DNA of 64,000 nt. Origin: Flavobacteriales bacterium (lineage in GTDB: Bacteria > Bacteroidota > Bacteroidia > Flavobacteriales_F > PHOS-HE28). Under the pieces are notes generated by a model that saw only the letters and a program-made list of their open reading frames with translations, ran no database searches and was not told the DNA's origin. Shown piece after piece: positions 44,948 to 53,337 of this stretch. Each line of letters starts with the position of its first letter. Position 1 is the first letter of the stretch. Made by a program: the position numbers and the translations under genes. Where the stretch lies: assembly GCA_016710015.1 (NCBI GenBank), contig JADJLR010000004.1, forward strand, positions 1 to 64,000, read 5' to 3'.

Positions 44948-46861
44948 ATGCAGTGGCGTTTTGCGGACCTACCTGTCCGGACCAAGTTCATGTTCACCTT
45001 GGGCATTCCCGTTGTGGGGATGGTCCTGTTGATCGGCAAACAGGTGGATTCAAGCATCAAGCGGCGCGCGGTGATGATCTACGTGAACGAGCGGGCTGCG
45101 GTCCTAGGCTCCTTCTCAGAGGTCATCCACAACATGCAACGGGAGAGTGCCTATTCGGTCGGGTTCCTCACCGGCCAGCCCGTTACCTCACAGAAGTTGA
45201 CCGTGCAACAGCAGCGCACCAACATGAGCATCCAAGCGCTGCGTGATCCATCCAAACCCGAAGATCCGAAACTGAATGACGGTTTGCCTTTGGATGGCTT
45301 GAACATCCTGCGCAACCGGGTGCTCGACCGGCGGATCGATGCCACCTCAACAAGCAGGGCCTATACCACGATCGACCATGGACTCTTGGACGAGGTGGAC
45401 CGGATCGTTCGCACCGGATTGGATCCCGAAACGAAGGATTGGATGTACGCGCACCAGCGCCTGATCAATGCCAAGCAGGCGCTGTGTGCGGTTCGTGATC
45501 GGTTGAGCATTGGATCCAATGGCGTATTGCGTGAGGATGACCAAGCCGAATTGAACGACCTCATATCCCAATACGAGACCAACCTGCTGCTTTTTGAACG
45601 CGATGCACAGCCAGAGGTGCTCTCCGCCTACCGCGAGCTATTCCAAGGACCGGATGTGAACTTCCTGCGGGCGTTGATCGGCACGGTGAAGGAACGGCGC
45701 ATGATCGAACCGGTAGGCGTTGCTTCGCGCCAATGGTGGGACCTCTCCTTGCAGGCCTTGGAGAAGTTGAAGCTGGTGGAGGATCGATCACTCGGCCTGA
45801 TCCAAGAAGTGACCTTGGCCAATGCGCGGAGTGCGGAGTTGCGGTTGCTGATCGTCATGGCGGCCTTGATCGGTGTAGTGGGTGCTGTGTTGGTGATGGG
45901 CTTCGTGATCATGCGTGGGGTGCGCAACACGGTGAACGAGGTGAGCCAAGCCGCACTTTCGCTTTCGATCGGCGATGTCAGTGCGGAAGTTCCAGTGAAC
46001 AGTGCGGACGAGATCGGCCAAATGGCCCGTTCCTTCAACGCCATGATGGACAACATCCGCTCACAAGCACGTAGCGCAGAAGCGATCGGCAAGGGCAACT
46101 ACGATACGCCGGTAGAGGTACGGGGCAAACAGGACGTGCTCGGCGTGGCGCTTTCGCGCATGCGGGAGAACCTGAAATCCGCCCGCATACGGGATGATGA
46201 ACAGACCGCCGCATTGAAGGCGGAAAAGGTGAAATTGGAAGAAGCGAACGAACGGATCCTGGTACTGATCAAGGAAATGCACCACCGGGTAAAGAACAAC
46301 CTGCAAGTGGTGGCAAGTCTACTGCGATTGCAGGCCGGAACCTTCACCGATGAACGGCTGCAAAGCGCCTTCGACCAAAGCCAGAACCGGGTGTCGTCGA
46401 TCGCGTTGATCCACGAAAAGCTGTACAAAGGCGATGAACTCACGACCCTCAATGTGGGCATGTACATCCAGGAACTCTTCGTTGACCTCGTTCGGATGAA
46501 CGATGTGAGCGACAACATCGAATACCGAACGCACATCGACCAGCGCTTGGAGTTCGAGTTGGACACCATGGTGCCTTTGGGCCTGGTGTTGAACGAGCTG
46601 ATCACGAACAGTTTCAAGCATGCGTTCAAAGGCCGTAACGCAGGGCACATCGAGCTCACCATCGTCCGTTCACCGGATGGTCCCTTCGACCTCCTGTACA
46701 CGGACGACGGGGTGGGGATCCCTGTGGAAAAGATCCAATCGAACGGATCGACCCTGGGTGTCAGCCTGATCGAGAGCTTGGTGGAGCAACTCAACGGCCG
46801 AATGACGGTGCAAGGTGACGCCAGCGGAACGCGTTACCACATCCGGTTCAACGCATCGTGA
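44948..46861 (+). CDS. NIT-domain sensor histidine kinase with HAMP
   Basis: 637 residues. After TM1 (FMFTLGIPVVGMVLLIG) comes a region like the nitrate/nitrite-sensing NIT domain (HNMQRESAYSVGFLTGQP, QQQRTNMSIQALRD), then TM2 (LIVMAALIGVVGAVLVMGFV), HAMP (LSIGDVSAEVPVNSADEIG) and a HisKA_2-type kinase with phospho-His in EMHHRVKNNLQVVASLLRLQ. The ATPase has NELITNSFKHAF and DDGVGIPVEKIQ. Ligand is inferred from the domain only. Divergent from the carboxylase gene; TACTTTCG lies upstream. Confidence 0.9.
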   Translation: MQWRFADLPVRTKFMFTLGIPVVGMVLLIGKQVDSSIKRRAVMIYVNERAAVLGSFSEVIHNMQRESAYSVGFLTGQPVTSQKLTVQQQRTNMSIQALRDPSKPEDPKLNDGLPLDGLNILRNRVLDRRIDATSTSRAYTTIDHGLLDEVDRIVRTGLDPETKDWMYAHQRLINAKQALCAVRDRLSIGSNGVLREDDQAELNDLISQYETNLLLFERDAQPEVLSAYRELFQGPDVNFLRALIGTVKERRMIEPVGVASRQWWDLSLQALEKLKLVEDRSLGLIQEVTLANARSAELRLLIVMAALIGVVGAVLVMGFVIMRGVRNTVNEVSQAALSLSIGDVSAEVPVNSADEIGQMARSFNAMMDNIRSQARSAEAIGKGNYDTPVEVRGKQDVLGVALSRMRENLKSARIRDDEQTAALKAEKVKLEEANERILVLIKEMHHRVKNNLQVVASLLRLQAGTFTDERLQSAFDQSQNRVSSIALIHEKLYKGDELTTLNVGMYIQELFVDLVRMNDVSDNIEYRTHIDQRLEFELDTMVPLGLVLNELITNSFKHAFKGRNAGHIELTIVRSPDGPFDLLYTDDGVGIPVEKIQSNGSTLGVSLIESLVEQLNGRMTVQGDASGTRYHIRFNAS

Positions 46862-46874
46862 TCGGAACCGTCGC

Positions 46875-47630
46875 TCAACTGTTCGCCAACTCGGCTTCCA
46901 CTTCTTCGCTCAACTCCATGTTGTGGTACACGACGTTGACATCATCGTCCTCATCGAGCATGTCGATCAGGCGCATCACGTTCTTGGCCACATCCGGGTC
47001 GGCGACAGGAATGGTCGATAGCGGAACGTGTTTCAATTCGGCGCTCTTGGCTTCTACCCCGAGTTGATCGAGTTTCTGCGCCAGCGTTCCGAAGGCCGTA
47101 TACGGTGCAAGGATCATCATACCTTCCTCATCGCGTATCACCTCTTCCGCTCCACTATCGATACACTCCATCTCGAACTCATCTCCATCGCGACCTTCCA
47201 AGGCGGGTGCATCGATGACGAATTCGGCCTTCCGATCGAATACATGGGCGAGCGATCCGGTAGTGCCGAGTGTCCCATCGCATTTGCTGAAGTAGCTGCG
47301 CACATTGGCAACAGTTCGGGTGGTGTTGTTGGTGGCCGTCTCTACGAAAATGGCGATCCCACCAGGTGCATACCCTTCGTAGTTCACTTCCGCGAAGTCT
47401 GCTCCTTCTCCACCGGCGGCCTTCTTGATGGCCCGATCCACAATGTCCTTCGGCATGTTCATGCCACGTGCGTTCTGGATCGCCATTTTCAACCGCGAGT
47501 TGGCATCCGGATTGGGACCGCCGACCTTCACCGCCATGGCGATCTCCTTGCCGATGCGGGTGAATAGCTTACTCAACTTGGCGTTGCGTGCGAAGATCCG
47601 GTGCTTGCGTTTCTCGAAGATGCGGCCCAT
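46875..47630 (-). CDS. YebC/PmpR family protein
   Basis: 251 residues. Starts MGRIFEKRKHRIFARNAKLS, the Bacteroidota version of the YebC N-terminus, then KVGGPNPDANSRLKMAIQNA and AGGEGADFAEVNYEGYAPGG. YebC proteins have been described as transcription regulators and more recently as translation factors for proline-rich stretches. TATTTTTG at 47684-47677 is an upstream -7 box candidate. Confidence 0.95.
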   Translation of the reverse strand: MGRIFEKRKHRIFARNAKLSKLFTRIGKEIAMAVKVGGPNPDANSRLKMAIQNARGMNMPKDIVDRAIKKAAGGEGADFAEVNYEGYAPGGIAIFVETATNNTTRTVANVRSYFSKCDGTLGTTGSLAHVFDRKAEFVIDAPALEGRDGDEFEMECIDSGAEEVIRDEEGMMILAPYTAFGTLAQKLDQLGVEAKSAELKHVPLSTIPVADPDVAKNVMRLIDMLDEDDDVNVVYHNMELSEEVEAELANS

Positions 47631-47703
47631 GAGGGAAGGTGCTAGAGGTATGGAAAGGCGCCATCCGGCGCGTTGGCAAAAATAAGCGCTTCAACGACAA
47701 CAG

Positions 47704-47741
47704 GAGCCGCAGGGCTGCGTGTTGCGCTGTGCCTGCGGCTC
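47704..47741. terminator. Hairpin between the PorT-like gene and yebC
   Basis: A 10-bp stem, GAGCCGCAGG (47704-47713) and CCTGCGGCTC (47732-47741), with an 18-base loop. The same AGCCGCAGG stem is used in the queA terminator. No U tract is seen. Confidence 0.5.
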
Positions 47742-47794
47742 GTAGGTCCAACCCCTCGTCGCACGGTCCGGCCCTCCAAGGGGCCGCCACCGAA

Positions 47795-48808
47795 CTAGTT
47801 GAACCCGATGATGGTGATCCCCACGTTGAATGGTGTGAGCTTCGGGCCCTTGTTGTTCTCGAATAGCGGCGTAAGGGCGTACTCCGCAAAGAGGTTGAAC
47901 CCGCCGTACCCAATGCGGGCCGCAGCGGCCAAGCGGTAGGGCAACAGATCATGTTCGCCCTTATCCACATCCTTCTGCGTCGCTCCATTCTGCGAATACT
48001 TCAGCTTGTACATGCTGTCGTAGTACCATGTACCCACCACGCCCAAGGCCACGTGGAAATTCTTGTTGTTCCGGAATTCGTAGTTCGGGGGGCGCTTCCC
48101 ACCTACGGTATCGCGCCTCGCTGCAGCCATTTCTTCTGCGGTAGGCATCTTGGCCCTTTTGGTATTGAACTCCAACATCAGCGGCATACGAAACCCACTT
48201 TGGCGCAGTTTGTTCTTGCGGAATTGCGGATCTTCCACCGGGATCGAGAAGACCGGATCGTTCTGGAATTGCAGCAGATCATTCCCCTTGAAACGGTAAT
48301 TCGTGATCTCCCAACCCAGACCGGTAAGCAACCCGACGTGGTGCGATCCGAACTCGATCTTCTGTTCCATGAAGTTGATGGAAACGAACCGGGAATTGGC
48401 TTGGTCCAACTCCATGAATTCGGACTCTTTGGGCAGGTTGGTGCTACCGTTCGGTCCTAGAAGCATGTTCAAACCCACGTCCACTCCGCTCCAGTACGTG
48501 AACTGATTGCGACGTTCGGTACGGATATCCTTGAGCCGGTCGTTGATGCTGTCGCTTTCCGAGGTCCAGTCACGCGTCTCGGTCAGGATGGTGATCTTCT
48601 TCCGCTGCGTGGTGATCACCAACGGGTTCGGCTTCTTCGTGGAATCGGGTGAAGAGACCCGTGCGAAGGCACCATCCTTGGCGCTCACGCCCAGCTGCAA
48701 CGACCGGCCTTGAAGACCTTCGGGTGTATTGGTCGTATCTATCTGCGCTTGGGCGAAAGTGCTTGCCAGCAATAAGGCCGCGGGTAGGATGAGCTTCTTC
48801 ATGATCAC
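47795..48808 (-). CDS. PorT-like outer-membrane beta-barrel protein
   Basis: 337 residues, signal peptide KKLILPAALLLASTFAQAQ. The body has barrel-like strands (YWSGVDVGLNMLLG, HHVGLLTGLGWEITNYRF, LPYRLAAAARIGYGGFNLF, LFAEYALTPLFENN) and ends TPFNVGITIIGFN. This resembles the PorT/OMP_b-brl group, which includes T9SS accessory proteins; a specific role is not claimed. The start may be the Met two codons later. Confidence 0.8.
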   Translation of the reverse strand: MIMKKLILPAALLLASTFAQAQIDTTNTPEGLQGRSLQLGVSAKDGAFARVSSPDSTKKPNPLVITTQRKKITILTETRDWTSESDSINDRLKDIRTERRNQFTYWSGVDVGLNMLLGPNGSTNLPKESEFMELDQANSRFVSINFMEQKIEFGSHHVGLLTGLGWEITNYRFKGNDLLQFQNDPVFSIPVEDPQFRKNKLRQSGFRMPLMLEFNTKRAKMPTAEEMAAARRDTVGGKRPPNYEFRNNKNFHVALGVVGTWYYDSMYKLKYSQNGATQKDVDKGEHDLLPYRLAAAARIGYGGFNLFAEYALTPLFENNKGPKLTPFNVGITIIGFN

Positions 48809-48865
48809 TGTGTTCTGAACATAGGACGAAGAGTGTGATCCGGAGTTACAGTACGCGATGAAAAA

Positions 48866-48896
48866 GCAAATGGCCCCGGTTCACGAGGCCTTTTGC
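48866..48896 (-). terminator. Terminator downstream of the TonB-C-like gene
   Basis: A 10-bp stem with one mismatch, GCAAATGGCC (48866-48875) and GGCCTTTTGC (48887-48896). On the minus strand it is followed by five T, as in an intrinsic terminator. Confidence 0.65.
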
Positions 48897-48913
48897 ATGC
48901 GTTCGTGGAGGGA

Positions 48914-49285
48914 TCAGACCTCCTCCTTGTGGAAGTTGAAGCGGATGTGGGAGGTTTTCCAACTGCCTTCCGGGTTCTCACCGATATCGATCCGTGCGAG
49001 CTTGCGGAGTACGTAAGCCTTGAGCGATGGGTTGGCGGAGCTGCACTCCAACACTTGGATCCGACCTTCTTTATCGACCACGAAACTCACGTTGACCACT
49101 CCGGTCATTTCGCGGCTGTCGAGTAATGGGAAAACAAGGTTCTTGTTCAACGCACGATCGAGTGAACGTTCCAATGCGGAGCGTTTGGCATCCACGTGGG
49201 TCCGTAACGGCTCTGCGGCGCGGGCGTAACCCAGAGTGAATACGGTGGCGAACAGCAGTAACGAGCGGGAGATGATGGTTTTCAT
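48914..49285 (-). CDS. Exported TonB C-terminal-like protein
   Basis: 123 residues with a signal peptide (MKTIISRSLLLFATVFTLGY-ARA). The rest resembles the TonB C-terminal fold: VVNVSFVVDKEGRIQVLE, then ANPSLKAYVLRKLARID. It lacks an N-terminal membrane anchor and Pro-rich linker, so it is not a full TonB. Role unknown. It lies downstream of the anti-sigma gene on the same strand. Confidence 0.75.
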   Translation of the reverse strand: MKTIISRSLLLFATVFTLGYARAAEPLRTHVDAKRSALERSLDRALNKNLVFPLLDSREMTGVVNVSFVVDKEGRIQVLECSSANPSLKAYVLRKLARIDIGENPEGSWKTSHIRFNFHKEEV

Positions 49286-49384
49286 TGCGTGGTGTGATTT
49301 GTCCATAGGACGGCATCACACCTGTGGCAGTTACAGCGATCGGAGTGGATCGTGATGAACGGTCGGTAGGTGATGACGAGCGGA

Positions 49385-50698
49385 TCAGCGACTTGCTGAA
49401 ATGGCCAACCTCCGTCCGAAGCGCAAGTGGAAGGATCCGATGCCTCCCTCCGCATTGCGGCCGATGGAGAGGCCTGCGCCTGTGCCGGCGACCGCCTTCA
49501 AGCCCCTGTCCACCACCGCAACGGCATCATCGTCATCCAGCGGGCGGGTATCGCGCGTGGGTGCATCCAACACCTTTCCGCGTATGGTCGAAGCGATAAG
49601 ACCACCAACGGTAGTGGAATGCTCCATCGGTTCCTTTGGTGTGATCTTTTCCGTTGTGGTGGCCACGAGCAACGGTTCAGGTTCATTGTGGATCACAGGG
49701 GTGGCTTGTTCTGGTCGTATGTCCCCCTTCTCTTCGGGCTCTTCCACCAACAACGGCTCGTTGGGTCGTGACTTCGGTGCCGGGATGAACGACCGTTCAG
49801 GCTTGGGCGCGCTGGGCTGTACATCAGTCTTTTGGTCTTCGGCGATCTTGTGTTCGGTCGTGATCTCTTGTACCGATCGCGGTGTCGGTTCTTGCACACG
49901 ATCTTCTCGATCTTCCGGTACAGGTGGTCGCACCTCATCCACTTTGGCTACCTCCGTTCCTACACGCTCCCGGTTGAAAAGGAACCAAGCACTAGAGCCG
50001 ATCAAGGCGGTGATGGATGCGGCGACGGCCAGACGGACCGCCCAACGTGCAGCACCGATGGGGATCACACGTACTTCCTTCTTCAGGTCCTCCTTTGCTT
50101 CGTATACCACGGCAGCAGCAGCTATCCGGGACGACTTGAACAGGTGCAGATCGTGTTGCGCGGCAGGATGCTCCATCAGCCATGCCTCTAATACGCGCTC
50201 TTGCTCCTGGGTCAGATCCCCTTCCACATGCGCGATCAAATGGTCCTCCGCCGTAAACGTCGTGAGCACACTCGCAGGAGGAAGTTGTCGCCGGAGTGCT
50301 CCTTTTCCATCGAATTCCATTGCGCCACGATCCACTTTGGTCAGTTCCAGCGATCGTTCGGAACGGGAAAGCGCAGGATGATCCATCAGGTATCGCTTCA
50401 GCGCAACAGCTTTTGCATCGTCCAGATCGCCTTCGAGTCGGGCGATCAAATGGTCTTCGACATTCATGGAGTCGATGATCCCTGCTGGTGGCAATTCCCG
50501 CTTCAAGGCTTCCTTGTCCATAGCGTTCAGCACATTCCCACCACCGGCGATCCTCGGGAGCGCATCGTCCATTGGGGCCAGTTCCGGATGTAGGATCAAG
50601 AACAGGTCCAACTCCTTCTCCTGCTCGGGCGTAAGATCCCCTTCCTGGCGATCCAGCAGCCACGCTTCGTAGTTGGTATGGTCGATCCGTCGGTTCAA
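49385..50698 (-). CDS. Putative membrane anti-sigma factor with a 70-residue repeat
   Basis: 437 residues. The N-terminal ~180 residues contain three copies of a unit with an exact period of 70: EAWLLDRQEGDLTPEQ at 11, EDHLIARLEGDLDDAK at 81 and EDHLIAHVEGDLTQEQ at 151; the linked ALKRELPPA at 64 recurs as ALRRQLPPA at 134. One TM helix follows (AVRLAVAASITALIGSSAWF), then a Pro/Glu-rich region (RPPVPEDREDRVQEPTPR) and a tail with LRFGRRLAISAS. The gene overlaps the upstream ECF sigma gene by four bases, which supports an anti-sigma role. Confidence 0.7.
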   Translation of the reverse strand: MNRRIDHTNYEAWLLDRQEGDLTPEQEKELDLFLILHPELAPMDDALPRIAGGGNVLNAMDKEALKRELPPAGIIDSMNVEDHLIARLEGDLDDAKAVALKRYLMDHPALSRSERSLELTKVDRGAMEFDGKGALRRQLPPASVLTTFTAEDHLIAHVEGDLTQEQERVLEAWLMEHPAAQHDLHLFKSSRIAAAAVVYEAKEDLKKEVRVIPIGAARWAVRLAVAASITALIGSSAWFLFNRERVGTEVAKVDEVRPPVPEDREDRVQEPTPRSVQEITTEHKIAEDQKTDVQPSAPKPERSFIPAPKSRPNEPLLVEEPEEKGDIRPEQATPVIHNEPEPLLVATTTEKITPKEPMEHSTTVGGLIASTIRGKVLDAPTRDTRPLDDDDAVAVVDRGLKAVAGTGAGLSIGRNAEGGIGSFHLRFGRRLAISASR

Positions 50699-51180
50699 AG
50701 CACACGATCCAATTGACCGATGAAGGCCTTCAAGGCAGACCTTCCACGGTAGATATACACCTTCACTTGCGAACTGTTCAATCCGGTGAGTTCCGCTATT
50801 TCGTCATACGAGTACCCCTCGAGATCACGCAGCAAGACAACGCTGCGTTGCACTTCTGGCAGAGTAGCTAGCGCATTGTCCAACACCTCTTTCAGGTCGG
50901 GTTGTGCAGTCGTGGTCCGCAGGAGCTGGTCGTGTTGTTCTTCCATCCGTGTGCTGCGCTTGCCCTTGCGCACTTCGTCCACCATGAGGTGGTGGGCGGT
51001 GGTGAACAAATAGCTTTTCACTTTTCGGCCCTCCACTTCATGCACCTTCATCCAAAGCCGTGCGAAACTCTCTTGGACCACATCCTTGGCCAATTCTTCA
51101 TCCCGCAGATGCTTCACCGCAAAACGGTAGATGCCGTCGGCATGCAGGTCTACGGCGCTATTGTAATCCGGTATGGTCAT
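50695..51180 (-). CDS. ECF RNA polymerase sigma factor
   Basis: 161 residues. Region 2 has AVKHLRDEELAKDVVQESFARLW; region 4 has LPEVQRSVVLLRDLEGYSYDEIAELTGLNSSQVKVYIYRGR-type sequence (YDEIAELTGLNSSQVKVYI). A typical ECF factor. Its promoter region contains TAACTTTC (about 51224-51231), one mismatch from TAnnTTTG. The cotranscribed downstream gene is the likely anti-sigma factor. Confidence 0.93.
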   Translation of the reverse strand: MTIPDYNSAVDLHADGIYRFAVKHLRDEELAKDVVQESFARLWMKVHEVEGRKVKSYLFTTAHHLMVDEVRKGKRSTRMEEQHDQLLRTTTAQPDLKEVLDNALATLPEVQRSVVLLRDLEGYSYDEIAELTGLNSSQVKVYIYRGRSALKAFIGQLDRVL

Positions 51181-51340
51181 CGGGGAGGGACCCGGTGTTC
51201 TATGATACGACGGTCAGCTATCCGTGAAAGTTACAGGAAGAGGATCCGCAGCCTGAAGTTGGAAGGGACCACGGCCGGGGTTGAAAGCATCTCCTTGACT
51301 TGCGCACGATCGATCAGCGAGCGGAATGAACTGGCCCTGC

Positions 51341-51505
51341 TAGAGCGCATCTCAAATTTTCCTTCGGGCTGCGCGGGAGCCTCGTGCGCCCATATTTCGT
51401 TGCAAAAGGCCTCACGTAGCTCATGCTATGCTCGGTTTTTGCGCCTCATCTGGTCGCATGATCCAACCCGCTCGCTTCCAAAAACAATTTCGAGATGCGC
51501 TCTAG
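51341..51505. repeat. Palindromic element B, copy 2 (B2)
   Basis: About 165 bp. Inverted ends: TAGAGCGCATCTCAAATTT (51341-51359) against a right arm at 51487-51505; 13 bp pair perfectly from TAGAGCGCATCTC. The interior is nearly the same as the copy at 12148. The right terminal CTA (51502-51504) is the TAG stop of the CHASE3 kinase read on the minus strand. The rest of the 321-base gap (51181-51340) shows nothing clear beyond the sigma-gene promoter. Confidence 0.75.
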
Positions 51506-53247
51506 TGTGTCAACTCCGTCGGAAAGTGGAGCGTGAAAGTGGTCCCATTACCCACCTCGCTTTCCACGGTGAGCAGGATGCCATGTCCGTTCAAAATGCT
51601 CTGCGACGCCGTGAGGCCCAATCCCAGACCACCGGGGCGATCCGTGAAGAAGGGATCGAACAGCCGTTCCAGTACGACCTCCGACATGCCTTTGCCGTTG
51701 TCCTTGATATCGACCAACACCTTTCCCCGGACCGCAGTGCCTCGGAGGGTCAACTCGCCTTTGCCCGGCTCCATGGCTTCGATGGCATTCACCATGATGT
51801 TGGTCATGGCCAGAACGATCAGCTCCGGATCGACCACCACGAAAGCTTCCGGCATGGACTCCACGGTAACGCTCATGTTCTTCAGTTCGAGGCGATCGGT
51901 CACTTTCCGGATAGCACCTTGCACGAGGTCTTCAACGGAAGAGGGCCTCGATCGCAATTCCCGTTGTTGCGTGGATTCGAGCATGTGCTTCACCAGGTCC
52001 CCGATCCGATGAAGGTTCCGGCCGATGATACGGAAGAACGGCTCCACGTCCTCGTTCTGCGCGACCGGACCGCTTTCCAGCTCCTCCATCGCCAAGTGGA
52101 TATTCGTGAGCGGATTCCTGACCTCGTGAGCGACCGTTCGGGTGACCTTGCCGATCAACTGGAAACGCTCGGCCTCCATACTCAGTCGTTGTAGGTTCCG
52201 CTGTTCGGAGATGTCTTGGAAGATCACGAGTACACCATCATCCAGTTTCACCGCATGGTTGGTGAATCGGCCATCGCTACCTCCGAAGTGGTAGTCGTAT
52301 TCGCTCAAGTGCGGTTTGCCCGTTCGCACCACGTTCACGAATGCATCGAAGGCCCCGTTGCGCCGACTCTCTGGCATTTCATTCAGTAGGCGCAGCCCAA
52401 CAAGGTCTTCGCGTTCCGTCAGGATCCGGGCCATTCGATTGGCCGTTCTCCATTCCAGATCGACGATCTCGCCGTTGGCATCTCGGATGCTGTGGAAGGA
52501 CATGATGCCACTCGGGGACGTGTCCAACACCTTTTGCAGCAAGGCCTGTATTCCAGCGCGCATCCGGACCTCCTCGTCCAAGTCGGTGACCATGTTCCGA
52601 AGCTCGCCACGCACGCGCTCGGTGCGGCCAAGTGCACGTGTTAGGCGCCAGAACAACAAGGAAGTGGCCACCACCGCAAGAAGGGAGAAAGCGCCAATGA
52701 ACACCGGCGATGCGAGTCGATCGGATCGCCAACCCTCCAAGGCATCACGCCGACTATCGCGCAAGGCATTGGTGAGCAGCGCATACCGGGCGTGCACCTC
52801 GTCCATGTCCGCCTTGGCCCGATGCAAGCGCTTGGTACTATAGGCGAGCGCATCCGTACTGTCCACTCCTTGCACAAGCAGCCGTGCGGTCACCGATGCG
52901 CGCTCGATCGCGCTGAAGTAGGGCAGCACCGGGATCTCCCACTCCGTACCCGCGACGGCACGACTCACCTCGTTCATTTCAGCACTTCTTCTCCGCAGCG
53001 CGTCATGAGCGGGGACCAAGAATGTGGAATCGCCAGAGAGCAGATATCCGCGTATCCCGGTCTCCTCATCATGCATGTTGGCCATCACATCATCCAACTC
53101 GATCATCAACGAGTTCAAGAAGCTCACCTTCTTCACAGAGGTGACATAGGCCTGCATGTTCGAATACGTGACATAGGCGAGCATGAGCATCAACGCCATA
53201 ACGCCCATGAAGAGGAGCCGGGTGAGTTGTCGCTCGGCGCGTTCCAT
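51502..53247 (-). CDS. CHASE3-like sensor histidine kinase with PAS-like domain
   Basis: 581 residues. TM1 (LLFMGVMALMLMLAYVTYSN), a CHASE3-like periplasmic part (DVMANMHDEETGIRGYLLSG, residues ~50-75), TM2 (FIGAFSLLAVVATSLLFW), a PAS-like segment (TSPSGIMSFHSIRDANGEIV), H-box VAHEVRNPLTNIHLAMEEL and ATPase boxes NIMVNAIEAM and DNGKGMSEVVLERLFDPFF. Its TAG stop coincides with the end of repeat B2. Two regulator genes lie upstream on the same strand. Confidence 0.92.
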   Translation of the reverse strand: MERAERQLTRLLFMGVMALMLMLAYVTYSNMQAYVTSVKKVSFLNSLMIELDDVMANMHDEETGIRGYLLSGDSTFLVPAHDALRRRSAEMNEVSRAVAGTEWEIPVLPYFSAIERASVTARLLVQGVDSTDALAYSTKRLHRAKADMDEVHARYALLTNALRDSRRDALEGWRSDRLASPVFIGAFSLLAVVATSLLFWRLTRALGRTERVRGELRNMVTDLDEEVRMRAGIQALLQKVLDTSPSGIMSFHSIRDANGEIVDLEWRTANRMARILTEREDLVGLRLLNEMPESRRNGAFDAFVNVVRTGKPHLSEYDYHFGGSDGRFTNHAVKLDDGVLVIFQDISEQRNLQRLSMEAERFQLIGKVTRTVAHEVRNPLTNIHLAMEELESGPVAQNEDVEPFFRIIGRNLHRIGDLVKHMLESTQQRELRSRPSSVEDLVQGAIRKVTDRLELKNMSVTVESMPEAFVVVDPELIVLAMTNIMVNAIEAMEPGKGELTLRGTAVRGKVLVDIKDNGKGMSEVVLERLFDPFFTDRPGGLGLGLTASQSILNGHGILLTVESEVGNGTTFTLHFPTELTH

Positions 53248-53337
53248 CAGGTCGGGATGCGATCCAGAATGCCGACGGATGATCGGGGGCGATTCATGCG
53301 CTGCTCGGAGAACGAGGAGAGACCCAAGGCACCCATG

